A DNA stretch of 64,000 nt, from NCBI GenBank assembly GCA_910587595.1, contig CAJULQ010000007.1, forward strand, positions 57,336 to 121,335, written 5' to 3'. The DNA comes from an uncultured Christensenellaceae bacterium. Lineage in GTDB: Bacteria; Bacillota; Clostridia; Christensenellales; Pumilibacteraceae. Positions within the stretch are counted from its first letter, which is position 1. Every line of letters starts with the position of its first letter. Made by a program: the position numbers and the translations under genes. This document shows, one piece after another, positions 49,584 to 58,595 of this stretch. The notes under the pieces were generated by a model. That model did no database searches. It was not told the origin of the DNA and saw only the letters and a list, made by a program, of their open reading frames with translations.

Positions 49584-50705
49584 GTGAAAAAGAAAATTTT
49601 AAGCGCGTTTATGCTGATGGCGTGTTTGGCGCTTACCGCGAGCGTGTGTTTTGCGTGCGGCGACAAAGAGGACAACGGCGAGGGCGTGGACCCCGCGCGC
49701 GTTGCTTGTTATTTCGACACCGACGCGCAAACATTGCGCTACACGGCGGACGATTCGCCCGCGCCCTTTACCGTTTCGTTCAATGCGTCGGCGGCGTTTG
49801 CCACCGTTACCGATTCGGCCGATACGTTGGCGGGTGAAATTAAAATACCCGCTTGGGTGCGCTACGGCAAAAACGGCAAAACCGTGTATCCCGTGCGCGA
49901 GATCGGATACGAGGCCTTTCGCGACAACGCCGACATCACCCAAGTGACGCTGAGCGAAAACACGACCAAAGTGGGCGCCAATGCCTTTTACGGGTGCACG
50001 GCGCTGACCGCTTTGCAATGGGAAGAGGGCGTGCAAAACGTGACGCTGGGCAGTTACTCGTTTGCGGGCGCGGGGCTTACGTCGGCGGTATTGCCCGCGG
50101 GCGTGCTGAGCGTGGGCAACAACGCGTTCGACGGGTGCGCGCAATTGGCCTCGGTCACCTTGCCTGCAACGCTTACCGAGATCGGCTTGAGCGCTTTTCG
50201 CGGGTGCGCGCTGACAAGCGTGACTATTCCCGCGTCGGTCGTCATGGTGGGCAACAAGGCGTTTGAAAAGTGCGCGCAACTGTCGAGCGTAACTTTTTCG
50301 GAGGGCATTGCGCTTACCGAAATTAAGGAAAGCACCTTTCTCGATTGCGTCGAACTGCAAAGCATCGCCGTGCCCGCGGGCGTGAAAACGGTGGGGCTGG
50401 ACGCTTTTCGCAACTGCGTTTCGCTTTCGTCCGTTTCGCTCCCTACAGGGCTTATTGCCCTTCGCAACCGTGCGTTTTCGGGGTGCGTAGCCATAGAGAG
50501 TTTAACGCTGCCGTACACGCTGGAATCGGTGGGCAACTATTTGTTCGAGGGGTGCGCCGCGCTGTCCGACATCCAATGGGGCGACGACGCGCAATATTTC
50601 CGCGAGCTGATCAAAGACGCGGAAAATTGGAACGACGACGGGCACACCGTTACGGTGACGTGCGCCGACAGAACGCTCACGTACAAAGGGACAACTTTAC
50701 AATAA
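49584..50705 (+). CDS. BspA-type leucine-rich repeat lipoprotein
   Basis: 373 residues. The lipoprotein signal ends at SVCFACGDKED. From about residue 95 there are at least ten LRR_5 (BspA-type) repeats of the form IGYEAFRDNADITQVTL, VGANAFYGCTALTALQW and VGNNAFDGCAQLASVTL, ending with a cap. Such proteins bind host or polymer surfaces. GTG 49584 follows AAAGGAGG. It is 15 bases after the TIM-barrel gene and closes the surface-protein operon. No terminator is obvious behind it. Confidence 0.88.
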   Translation: MKKKILSAFMLMACLALTASVCFACGDKEDNGEGVDPARVACYFDTDAQTLRYTADDSPAPFTVSFNASAAFATVTDSADTLAGEIKIPAWVRYGKNGKTVYPVREIGYEAFRDNADITQVTLSENTTKVGANAFYGCTALTALQWEEGVQNVTLGSYSFAGAGLTSAVLPAGVLSVGNNAFDGCAQLASVTLPATLTEIGLSAFRGCALTSVTIPASVVMVGNKAFEKCAQLSSVTFSEGIALTEIKESTFLDCVELQSIAVPAGVKTVGLDAFRNCVSLSSVSLPTGLIALRNRAFSGCVAIESLTLPYTLESVGNYLFEGCAALSDIQWGDDAQYFRELIKDAENWNDDGHTVTVTCADRTLTYKGTTLQ

Positions 50706-50835
50706 AAACACCATAATTAGTACACGAGTGCTTTTTTGCCTTTGTAGTATACTGAAAGAATCGTCCGGATACGGTCGGTTCTTTTTCTTCGGAACAAGCC
50801 GCGCGGACGAAATAATCGGACGAAAGAGGGCAAAC

Positions 50836-51738
50836 ATGCAGTACAAAGAATGGTTGGGCGAATGGCTTTCGAGCAGTGTGCGTCCCGTGGTGAAAGAGCG
50901 CACGGCCGAGGCGTATGAATACGCGGTGCGGCGGCAGATCGTGCCCACGTTGGGCGACTATGCGTTAGACGAACTTTCGCCGCTCGTTTTACAACGCTTT
51001 GCGGCGGGGTTGTGCGCGCGGTATGCGCCGAACACCGTGCGCGGCGTGGTGGGCGTGTTGCGGGCGTCACTGTTGCGCGCCGAGCAGACGGGCGTGGTGG
51101 CGCGGCAGTTCGGCGCCACCATACGGTTGCCGCACGGCCGTGAAAAAGAGGTGGCGTGCTTTACCGTGACCGAGCAAAAGCAGATCGAGGCGTACGCCTT
51201 GCGGCACCGCAACCGCAAGTTTGCGGGGTTTGTTTTATGCTTGTATACGGGGTTGCGCGTGGGCGAACTGTTGGCGCTCACTTGGCAAGACGTGGACTTT
51301 GCGGCGGGTGCGTTGCGCGTTAACAAGTCTTGCCGCGACCGTTGGGGCGGCGGCTACCGCAAACGGATCGACACGCCCAAAACGGCGCATTCGCACCGCG
51401 TGATCCCTTTGCCCGCGGCGCTGTTGCCCCTTCTTACGGCGTTGCGCTCGCACAGTAAAAGCGCCTATGTGGTGAGCGACGCGAACGGCCATGACGTGTC
51501 GGTGCGGTCGTATCAGCGCAGTTTCGAGAGTATGCTCCGAAAGTTGCGCATACAACACCGCGGCGTGCATGCGCTGCGGCACACGTTTGCCACGCGGGCG
51601 CTCGAATGCGGCATGGACGCGCGCACGCTGGCCGAGGTGTTGGGGCACAAGAACCCCGCCGTAACGCTGTCGCGCTACGCGCACTCTTTGCAAGAGCACA
51701 AATCGGCCATGATGGATCGCTTGGGAGAGCTGTTGTAA
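50836..51738 (+). CDS. Tyrosine recombinase / integrase (host-like composition)
   Basis: 300 residues, homologous along its whole length to the island integrase at 2625-3536. Shared features are LQRFAAGL in the core-binding domain, TGLRVGELLALTWQDVDF with the first catalytic Arg, NKSCRD, DTPKT, HALRHTFATRAL (HxxR), LGHKNP and the Tyr in LSRYAHS. Unlike the island copy it is GC-rich with host-like codons. I start it at ATG 50836 after AAAGAGGG; the open frame runs to 50728. No att sites or cargo are recognised beside it, so it may be a resident copy or the last remnant of an old element. Confidence 0.9.
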   Translation: MQYKEWLGEWLSSSVRPVVKERTAEAYEYAVRRQIVPTLGDYALDELSPLVLQRFAAGLCARYAPNTVRGVVGVLRASLLRAEQTGVVARQFGATIRLPHGREKEVACFTVTEQKQIEAYALRHRNRKFAGFVLCLYTGLRVGELLALTWQDVDFAAGALRVNKSCRDRWGGGYRKRIDTPKTAHSHRVIPLPAALLPLLTALRSHSKSAYVVSDANGHDVSVRSYQRSFESMLRKLRIQHRGVHALRHTFATRALECGMDARTLAEVLGHKNPAVTLSRYAHSLQEHKSAMMDRLGELL

Positions 51739-51779
51739 CTGTTGCAAAGCGCAAAAAAATGTGCTATACTGATACGGTT

Positions 51780-53114
51780 ATGGAACAGGAAACGTTTTTT
51801 TCGGACGACAAAAGTCTGCCGCTGGCCGCGCGCCTGCGTCCCCGCGATCTGCGCGAAGTGGCGGGGCAGAAACACTTGATCGGCGAGGGCAAGATCTTGC
51901 GGCGGCTCATAGAGAACGACCGTATCGGCTCCATGATCTTTTGGGGGCCGCCGGGCGTGGGCAAGACCACGTTGGCGCGGGTGATCGCGCACACCACGCG
52001 GGCGGCGTTCATCGATTTTTCGGCGGTGACCAGCGGTATCAAAGAGATAAAGCAAGTGATGGAACGGGCGGAGCAAAACCGTAGGTTCGGCGAAAAAACC
52101 ATCTTGTTCGTAGACGAGATCCACCGATTCAACAAAGCGCAACAAGACGCCTTTTTGCCGTATGTGGAAAAGGGCAGTATCATCTTGATTGGCGCCACCA
52201 CCGAAAATCCGTCGTTTGAAGTGAACGGCGCGTTGCTGTCGCGGTGCAAGGTGTTCGTGTTGCAAGCGCTCAAAACGGAGGACATACTCGCGTTGCTCAC
52301 CCACGCGCTCGAAGATCCGCGCGGGTTCGGCGGCACCGCCGTGCACATTGCCCCCGACGTGCTCGAACTGATCGCCAACTTTGCCAACGGCGACGCGCGC
52401 AGCGCGCTGTCCACGCTCGAAATGGCCGTGCTCAACGGCGACGTTTCGGCCGAAAAGATAGAGGTAACGCGCGAAACGGTGGAAAGCATCACCGCCAAAA
52501 AATCGCTGTTATACGATAAGTCGGGCGAAGAGCACTACAACCTTATTTCGGCTTTACACAAGTCTATGCGCAACTCAGACCCCGACGCGTCGGTGTATTG
52601 GTTGGCGCGCATGTTGGAGGCGGGCGAAGATCCGCTGTATGTGGCGCGGCGCGTCACGCGGTTTGCCGCCGAGGACGTAGGCTTGGCCGACCCCCGCGCG
52701 TTGGAGTTGGCGGTGGCGGCCTACCAAGCGTGTCACTTTATAGGCATGCCGGAGTGCAGCGTGCACCTTACGCAAGCGGTGGTGTATCTCGCGTTGGCGC
52801 CCAAGTCCAACGCCATGGAAACGGCATACAACGCCGCCAAGGCGGACGCGCTCAACATGCTGAGCGAGCCGGTGCCGCTCGTGATCCGCAACGCGCCCAC
52901 CAAACTCATGAAAGAATTGAACTACGGCAAGGGGTATCGGTACGCGCACGACATGCCCGAAAAAACGGCGGCCATGCAGTGCTTGCCCGATTCGTTACTG
53001 GGCAGAGAATACTATAAACCCACCGAAGAGGGCTTGGAGGGGCGGTTCAAGACGCGGTTGGCCGACATCAAAGCATTGAAAAAAGAACTTTCCGAAAAGC
53101 GGTCGGACGGATAA
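51780..53114 (+). CDS. rarA: Replication-associated recombination protein A (RarA/MgsA AAA+ ATPase)
   Basis: 444 residues. It starts with LAARLRPRDLREVAGQKHL, the clamp-loader-like entry. Walker A is GPPGVGKTT (about 60), Walker B ILFVDEIHRFNKAQQD, sensor 1 ATTENPSFEVN, then the RarA-specific C-terminal oligomerisation region with KSLLYDKSGEEHYN and LHKSMRNSDPDAS. RarA acts at stalled replication forks. A TGCTATACT -10-like element at about 51761 lies just before the start, so the gene has its own promoter and a very short leader. The open frame upstream lies inside the integrase gene. Confidence 0.95.
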   Translation: MEQETFFSDDKSLPLAARLRPRDLREVAGQKHLIGEGKILRRLIENDRIGSMIFWGPPGVGKTTLARVIAHTTRAAFIDFSAVTSGIKEIKQVMERAEQNRRFGEKTILFVDEIHRFNKAQQDAFLPYVEKGSIILIGATTENPSFEVNGALLSRCKVFVLQALKTEDILALLTHALEDPRGFGGTAVHIAPDVLELIANFANGDARSALSTLEMAVLNGDVSAEKIEVTRETVESITAKKSLLYDKSGEEHYNLISALHKSMRNSDPDASVYWLARMLEAGEDPLYVARRVTRFAAEDVGLADPRALELAVAAYQACHFIGMPECSVHLTQAVVYLALAPKSNAMETAYNAAKADALNMLSEPVPLVIRNAPTKLMKELNYGKGYRYAHDMPEKTAAMQCLPDSLLGREYYKPTEEGLEGRFKTRLADIKALKKELSEKRSDG

Positions 53115-53150
53115 CGGGCGGCATTCGGGGCAAGAAGAGGATACATACAC

Positions 53151-54926
53151 ATGGTTTTTAAAACTTTATCCAAAAGCGTGCGGGAATACAAGGCGTCCGC
53201 GGTGCTCACCTCGCTGTTTATGGTGGGCGAGGTCATGCTCGAATGCCTTATACCCCTTGTTATGGCGCAACTTATCAACGGATTGGGCGGACCGTCCATG
53301 TCGCCCGTGGTAAAATTCGGGTGCGTGCTGATCGGCATGGCCATGACGTCTTTGCTGTGCGGCGTGCTGAGCGGACGGCTGGCGGCCAAGGCGGCCACGG
53401 GATTTGCCAAAAATTTGCGGCGCGACTTGTTTTACAAAGTGCAAACGTTTTCGTTCGGCAATATCGACCGTTTTTCGTCGGCCGGTCTTGTCACGCGACT
53501 GACCACCGACGTCACCAACGTGCAAAACGCGTTTATGATGATCATTCGCATGGCGGTGCGCTTTCCGCTCATGTTTTGCACCGCGCTCATCATGGCGTTT
53601 GCCATCAACGTGAAAATGACGTGCATATTCTTGGGTATCGTGCCCGTGCTGGGCATCGGCATGGGGCTGTTGATCGCCAAAGTGTATCCCATGTTCGACG
53701 GCGTGTTCAAAAAGTACGACGCGCTCAACGATTCGGTGCAAGAGAACATCAAGGGCATGCGCGTGGTAAAAACATACGTGCGCGAGGAGCACGAAAAACA
53801 AAAGTTCGAGCGCAGTGCCGAGGACATTCGCAAAACGTTTACGCGCGCCGAAAAGCTGATCGCGTTGTCCAATCCGCTCATGTGGTTTTGCGTGTTCGCC
53901 GCCACGCTTTTGATCAGCGGTTTGGGCGCCATGCTCACGGTAAAATCGTTCGGCGGGTTCGACGCGGCGGGCGATCCCGTGTGGGGCGAGCTGTCCACGG
54001 GCGAGATCGCAAGCCTTTTCACCTATATCGGGCAAATCTTTTCTTCGCTCATGATGCTAGCTATGGTGCTCGTTATGATCATTATGGCGTCGGCGTCGGC
54101 CAAACGTATCGCCGAAGTGTTGCAAGAAAAAAGCGAGATCGTCTCGCCCGAAAACGCCCTTACCCACGTGGCCGACGGGTCGGTGGACTTTTGCGGCGTG
54201 GATTTTGCGTATGCGACCGATAGCGAAAAGAATGCGTTGGAAAACGTGGAACTGCACATTAAAAGCGGCGAAACGGTGGGCTTTATCGGCGGCACGGGCA
54301 GCGGCAAAACATCGCTCGTGCAACTCATACCGCGGCTGTACGACGTGCGCGGCGGCTGTGTGAAAGTGGGCGGCGCCGACGTAAAAGCGTACGACGTGGA
54401 CGCGCTCCGCAACAGCGTGGCCATGGTGTTGCAAAAAAATCTGCTGTTTTCGGGCAGTATCGCCGACAATCTGCGGTGGGGCGACGAGAACGCCACCGAC
54501 GAAGAGGTGCAAGCCGCCGCGCGTCTGGCTTGCGCCGACGAGTTTGTGTGCGGGTTTCCGGACGGGTACGACACGCACATCGAGCAAGGCGGCTCCAACG
54601 TTTCGGGCGGGCAAAAACAGCGGCTGACTATTGCGCGCGCTTTGCTCAAAAAGCCCAAAATACTCATATTGGACGATTCCACCAGCGCGGTGGACACGCG
54701 CACCGACGCGCTCATTCGCAAGGCGTTTCGGGAGAATATTCCCGACACTACCAAGCTGATCATCGCACAGCGTACGGCATCCGTGATGGACGCCGACCGC
54801 ATCGTGGTGATGGACGGCGGACGCATCGCGGCGGTGGGCACGCACGAAGAGCTGCTATGCTCGTGCGACATCTACCGTGAAATACACGAGTTGCAAAACC
54901 GCGACGGCGGGGAGGACGCAGCATGA
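53151..54926 (+). CDS. Heterodimeric ABC exporter, subunit with degenerate catalytic site
   Basis: 591 residues: a six-helix ABC exporter membrane domain (about 1-330) and a nucleotide-binding domain (about 340-591) with Walker A GGTGSGKTS, signature NVSGGQKQRL and Walker B LILDDSTSAVD. The residue after the Walker B Asp is Asp, not the catalytic Glu, as in the inactive-site half of heterodimeric exporters (TM287, BmrC and LmrC types). The partner gene overlaps by four bases. Substrates of this class are drugs, lipids or peptides. AAGAGGAT precedes the start. Confidence 0.92.
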   Translation: MVFKTLSKSVREYKASAVLTSLFMVGEVMLECLIPLVMAQLINGLGGPSMSPVVKFGCVLIGMAMTSLLCGVLSGRLAAKAATGFAKNLRRDLFYKVQTFSFGNIDRFSSAGLVTRLTTDVTNVQNAFMMIIRMAVRFPLMFCTALIMAFAINVKMTCIFLGIVPVLGIGMGLLIAKVYPMFDGVFKKYDALNDSVQENIKGMRVVKTYVREEHEKQKFERSAEDIRKTFTRAEKLIALSNPLMWFCVFAATLLISGLGAMLTVKSFGGFDAAGDPVWGELSTGEIASLFTYIGQIFSSLMMLAMVLVMIIMASASAKRIAEVLQEKSEIVSPENALTHVADGSVDFCGVDFAYATDSEKNALENVELHIKSGETVGFIGGTGSGKTSLVQLIPRLYDVRGGCVKVGGADVKAYDVDALRNSVAMVLQKNLLFSGSIADNLRWGDENATDEEVQAAARLACADEFVCGFPDGYDTHIEQGGSNVSGGQKQRLTIARALLKKPKILILDDSTSAVDTRTDALIRKAFRENIPDTTKLIIAQRTASVMDADRIVVMDGGRIAAVGTHEELLCSCDIYREIHELQNRDGGEDAA

Positions 54927-56824
54927 AAACCGAACGGAAAGAAAAGGGCGCGCCCGTAATGGGGCGGCTGTTGCGCTATTTGTTCTCGCGCTATAAAGGG
55001 CGCCTTTTTGCGGTGCTTTTGTGCATTTTGGTCGCGTCGGCCGCGCACGTGTCGGCGTCGGTGTTTTTGCAACGCATCATAGACGATTGCATCACCCCCG
55101 CACTGACCGACGGGTATGCGTCTATGTTTCCCCGCTTGTTTGTTTTGATGGGCATCATGGGCGGCGCGTTCGCGCTGGCCGTGGTGTGCGTTTTCTTTCA
55201 CACCCGCTTGATGGCGGTGGTGGCGCACCTCTTTCTCAAACAGATCCGCAAAGACATGTTTGAAAAAATGGAGTCTTTGCCCGTTAAATATTTCGATACG
55301 CACACGCACGGCGACATCATGAGCACCTACACCAACGACGTGGATGCCATCATGCAATTGGCCATGCAGTGTATCCCCGGTATAGTGTGCTCGGCCATCA
55401 TGATCGCGGCGTATGTGGGCGTTATGCTGTACTACAGCGTGTGGCTCACTTGCATCGTGTTTGGGTTTGCGGTCTTGATGATACTGTCCGCCCGCGTGGT
55501 GGGCGGCATAAGCTCGCGCAACTTCGTGCAACAGCAAAAAACCATTGCCAAAGCCGAAGGGTATATAGAAGAGATGATGAACGGCCAAAAGGTGGTCAAG
55601 GTGTTTTGTCACGAGCGGGCGGCCAAAGAGGGGTTCGATGCGATCAACGCCGAGCTGTGCGCGTGCGCCGACAAAGCCAACGGGTTTGCCAATATTTTGG
55701 GGCCTATCACGGGCAACCTCGGCAATCTGCTGTACGTGGTGCTTGCGTTTGCGGGCGGCGCCATGATGTTTGCCGACGTGGCCAACGTGCACTGCTTTGG
55801 CGTGAACACGCTCACGGCGGGCGTGATCGTGTCGTTCTTGGCCATGAGCCGCTCCTTTGCCAACAACGTGATGCAAATGGCGCAAACGCTGACGGCGGTG
55901 GTGCAAGCGGGCGCGGGCGCGCGTCGCGTGTTCGCACTCATCGACCAACCGTCCGAAACGGACGACGGCTACGTCACGTTGGTAAACGCGCGCGAGGAAA
56001 ACGGCCGCCTTGTTGAGTGCGCCGAACGCACGGGGCGTTGGGCGTGGCGGCACCCGCACGTCGCCGACGGTTCGGTGACGTACACCGAAGTAAAGGGCGA
56101 TATTTTGTTGGACGACGTGGACTTCGGCTACGAGGAAAACAAAACGGTGTTGCACGGCGTTACGGTGTATGCCAAGCCGGGGCAGCGCGTGGCTTTTGTG
56201 GGGTCGACGGGCGCGGGCAAAACCACCATTACAAACCTTATCAACCGTTTTTACGATATTGCCGACGGCAAGATCCGCTACGACGGCATCAACATCAATA
56301 AGATGAAAAAAGCCGATCTGCGCCGATCGCTGGGCATGGTGTTGCAAGACACCAACCTCTTTACGGGCACGGTGCGCGAAAACATTCGCTACGGGCGGTT
56401 GGACGCCACCGACGAGGAAGTGGAGGCGGCGGCGCGTTTGGCGGGCGCGCACGACTTTATCATGCACTTGCCGCACGGCTACGACACGCCGCTCACGGCC
56501 GACGGCGCCAACCTCTCGCAAGGTCAGCGTCAGCTGTTGAGCATTGCGCGCGCCGCCGTGGCCGACGCGCCCGTCATGATCATGGACGAGGCCACCAGCA
56601 GTATAGACACCCGCACCGAGGCGATCGTGCAAGAGGGGTGCAACCGCTTGATGCAAGGGCGCACCGTGTTTATCATTGCGCATCGCCTGTCTACCGTGCG
56701 CGCCGCCGACGTGATCATGGTGCTCGAACACGGGCGTATCATAGAGCGCGGCAACCACGAACAGCTGATCGCCCAAAAGGGGAAATACTATCAACTGTAT
56801 ACGGGCGCGTTCGAATTGGAGTAA
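54923..56824 (+). CDS. Heterodimeric ABC exporter, catalytic subunit
   Basis: 633 residues. A six-helix membrane domain is followed by an insertion of about 40 residues (about 345-390) before the nucleotide-binding domain, which has Walker A GSTGAGKTT, signature LSQGQRQLLSIARA and Walker B MIMDEATSSID with the catalytic Glu. The altered signature (LSQGQ) is the complement of the partner's missing Glu, so one ATP site of the pair should be inactive. It is encoded by an ATGA overlap and ends an operon of two. Confidence 0.92.
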   Translation: MKTERKEKGAPVMGRLLRYLFSRYKGRLFAVLLCILVASAAHVSASVFLQRIIDDCITPALTDGYASMFPRLFVLMGIMGGAFALAVVCVFFHTRLMAVVAHLFLKQIRKDMFEKMESLPVKYFDTHTHGDIMSTYTNDVDAIMQLAMQCIPGIVCSAIMIAAYVGVMLYYSVWLTCIVFGFAVLMILSARVVGGISSRNFVQQQKTIAKAEGYIEEMMNGQKVVKVFCHERAAKEGFDAINAELCACADKANGFANILGPITGNLGNLLYVVLAFAGGAMMFADVANVHCFGVNTLTAGVIVSFLAMSRSFANNVMQMAQTLTAVVQAGAGARRVFALIDQPSETDDGYVTLVNAREENGRLVECAERTGRWAWRHPHVADGSVTYTEVKGDILLDDVDFGYEENKTVLHGVTVYAKPGQRVAFVGSTGAGKTTITNLINRFYDIADGKIRYDGININKMKKADLRRSLGMVLQDTNLFTGTVRENIRYGRLDATDEEVEAAARLAGAHDFIMHLPHGYDTPLTADGANLSQGQRQLLSIARAAVADAPVMIMDEATSSIDTRTEAIVQEGCNRLMQGRTVFIIAHRLSTVRAADVIMVLEHGRIIERGNHEQLIAQKGKYYQLYTGAFELE

Positions 56825-56871
56825 AGACGCGATTTCGGGCGTTGTAAATGCATAAAATACCGTAAATTCGC

Positions 56872-56901
56872 TTGACACGGTTTGTCTTGCTGTGCTATCA
56901 T
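56872..56901 (+). promoter_or_regulatory. Promoter of the rpmG-secE-nusG-rplKAJL cluster
   Basis: TTGACA (56872-56877), 18-base spacer, TATCAT (56896-56901) with a TG two bases ahead (extended -10). The leader of about 80 bases before rpmG shows no recognisable regulatory fold. Confidence 0.8.
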
Positions 56902-56984
56902 AAAAAGGCACCGCAAACGGGGTGTTATTTTTGTATGGGAGCCATGACACATGGCGTCCGCATCGGCGAAGGAGTTGAAAGACA

Positions 56985-57146
56985 ATGGCGGCTACCACGA
57001 GAACGCGTATCACGTTGGCTTGCACCGAGTGCAAACAGCGCAACTACGACAATATGAAGAACAAGAAAAACGATCCCGATCGTATCGAGCTCAAGAAATA
57101 CTGCAAGTTCTGCCACAAGCACACCGTTCATAAGGAGACCAAGTAG
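56985..57146 (+). CDS. rpmG: 50S ribosomal protein bL33
   Basis: 53 residues with the zinc-ribbon type of bL33: TRITLACTECKQRNYD and KKYCKFCHKHT give two CxxC pairs, and KNKKNDPDRIELKKYC lies between. It sits in the large subunit near the E site. It is the first gene of the cluster, as in Bacillus and many Clostridia, and one base separates its stop from the secE start. Confidence 0.95.
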   Translation: MAATTRTRITLACTECKQRNYDNMKNKKNDPDRIELKKYCKFCHKHTVHKETK

Positions 57147-57147
57147 C

Positions 57148-57474
57148 ATGGCGAACGACAAGGGCAACGCGCAAGAAAAAACCAAAAAGCGCGGCCGCGT
57201 CAAAGAAACGTTTGCCGAATTGAAGAAGGTAACGTGGCCTACTTTCGGCAAGACCGTGAAACAGACGGGTGCCGTTTTGTTGGTTACCGTATTCTTTTTG
57301 GTGATCTTGTTGGTGATGGATCAACTTTTGGGTTTGGCGCACCGCCAACTCATCAAAGGTTTAACGTCCGAAACGGAAGAAACGGCGGCCGTGCTCGGCC
57401 AAATGCTGTACAGCGCCAAAACGGCGGTGTGTTCGTTGTTCACGGGCGGCGCCGCTTTGCCTTTGCATATATAG
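57148..57474 (+). CDS. secE: Preprotein translocase subunit SecE
   Basis: 108 residues. The family core is present: ETFAELKKVTWPTFG, the amphipathic surface helix, followed by one membrane helix (TGAVLLVTVFFLVILLVMDQLL). SecE clamps the SecY channel. The C-terminal ~35 residues after the helix are longer than in the minimal Firmicutes form. AAGGAGACC inside the rpmG end serves as ribosome site. Confidence 0.95.
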   Translation: MANDKGNAQEKTKKRGRVKETFAELKKVTWPTFGKTVKQTGAVLLVTVFFLVILLVMDQLLGLAHRQLIKGLTSETEETAAVLGQMLYSAKTAVCSLFTGGAALPLHI

Positions 57475-57486
57475 GCGGGAGAGATC

Positions 57487-58029
57487 ATGGAAGAAGTAAC
57501 GGCACAGATCGAACCCAAGTGGTATGTGTTGCACACCTATTCGGGTTACGAGAATATGGTGCGCGACAACTTGCAAATGGTGTTTGAAAAAAACAACATG
57601 CTGGACAGGCTGGTCAAGATCACCATTCCCATGGAGGACGTGGTAGAGGAGAAAAACGGCAAGCGCAAGATCGTGCAACGCCGCATGTTTCCGTGCTATG
57701 TTCTCATCAAAATGATCTACGATAATTCTATGTGGCATATGATCACCAACACGCGCGGCGTGACCGGTTTCGTGGGCCCCAAAGGATACCCCGCGCCGCT
57801 CACGGCCGAAGAGATCAAACGCATGCATATCGACGACGACGCTTTGGTAGTGGAAACGGACTACCGTGTGGGCGACGTCGTGAAAGTAACGCAAGGCCCG
57901 TTAGAGGGCTTTACGGGCGAGATCGAATCGGTGGACGCCGCCGGCGGCAAGTGCCGCGTGGTGGTAAGCATGTTCGGTCGGGAAACGCCCGTGGATCTGG
58001 AACTGTTCCAGATAGAACGCGCCGAATAG
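57487..58029 (+). CDS. nusG: Transcription termination/antitermination factor NusG
   Basis: 180 residues. The NGN domain begins KWYVLHTYSGYENMVRDNL and includes FPCYVLIKMIYDNSMWH. The KOW domain has VGDVVKVTQGPLEGFTGEI. NusG binds RNA polymerase and links it to Rho, NusA or S10. It is 12 bases downstream of secE with GGCGGGAGA before the start. Confidence 0.97.
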   Translation: MEEVTAQIEPKWYVLHTYSGYENMVRDNLQMVFEKNNMLDRLVKITIPMEDVVEEKNGKRKIVQRRMFPCYVLIKMIYDNSMWHMITNTRGVTGFVGPKGYPAPLTAEEIKRMHIDDDALVVETDYRVGDVVKVTQGPLEGFTGEIESVDAAGGKCRVVVSMFGRETPVDLELFQIERAE

Positions 58030-58155
58030 ACAATATAAAAACAAGTTATTTAGCGGGGCATAGGCTCTGCGGATATAAAACAAGGCACATTCGGGAGAAC
58101 GCCATGCGTTCGTCGGTACCGCGATTGCAATAAAAACAAGCAAGGAGAAAACAAA
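58030..58155 (+). other. Leader between nusG and rplK
   Basis: 126 bases without a gene. GC-rich blocks (GCGGGGCATAGGC; CGGGAGAACGCC) could fold, and L1 or L11 autoregulatory sites are known in this position in other bacteria. I cannot identify the site by eye. Confidence 0.3.
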
Positions 58156-58581
58156 ATGGCAAAGAAACTGCAAGCAGTTGTAAAGCTCCAGTTGCCCGCC
58201 GGCAAGGCGACCCCCGGTCCGCCTGTAGGCAGCAGCCTCGGCCCCCACGGCATCAACATTCCGGGCTTTACCAAGGAATTCAACGAAAAGACGCGCGGAC
58301 AAGAGGGGCTTATCATTCCCGTCGTGATCAGCATATACGCCGATCGCAGCTTTACGTTCGTGCTCAAAACGCCGCCGGCCGCCGTGCTCATCAAAAAAGC
58401 GTGCGGCATCGAAAGCGGCAGCGCTAAGCCCAACAAAGACAAGGTGGCCAAGATCACCAAAGCGCAGCTCACCGAGATCGCCAACACCAAAATGCCCGAT
58501 CTGAACGCGGCCAGCTTGGAAGCGGCGGTCAGCATGATCGCAGGCACCGCCCGCAGTATGGGCGTTACCGTGGTAGACTAA
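58156..58581 (+). CDS. rplK: 50S ribosomal protein uL11
   Basis: 141 residues with the complete signature: AVVKLQLPAGKATPGPPVG, SLGPHGINIPGFTKEFN, and the C-terminal rRNA-binding helices ending AGTARSMGVTVV. uL11 forms the GTPase-associated stalk base and senses uncharged tRNA for RelA. CAAGGAGAA precedes the ATG. Confidence 0.98.
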   Translation: MAKKLQAVVKLQLPAGKATPGPPVGSSLGPHGINIPGFTKEFNEKTRGQEGLIIPVVISIYADRSFTFVLKTPPAAVLIKKACGIESGSAKPNKDKVAKITKAQLTEIANTKMPDLNAASLEAAVSMIAGTARSMGVTVVD

Positions 58582-58595
58582 GGGAGGGCGCAACA

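Noticed and set aside
50836..51738. XerC/XerD chromosome dimer resolvase
   Set aside because: The DTPKT and NKSCRD blocks and full-length similarity to the island integrase indicate the Tn916/phage integrase class rather than Xer.
54872..57043. 723-codon open frame on the minus strand
   Set aside because: It is antisense to the second ABC exporter gene and the rpmG region, with a His/Arg-rich composition and no recognisable domain.
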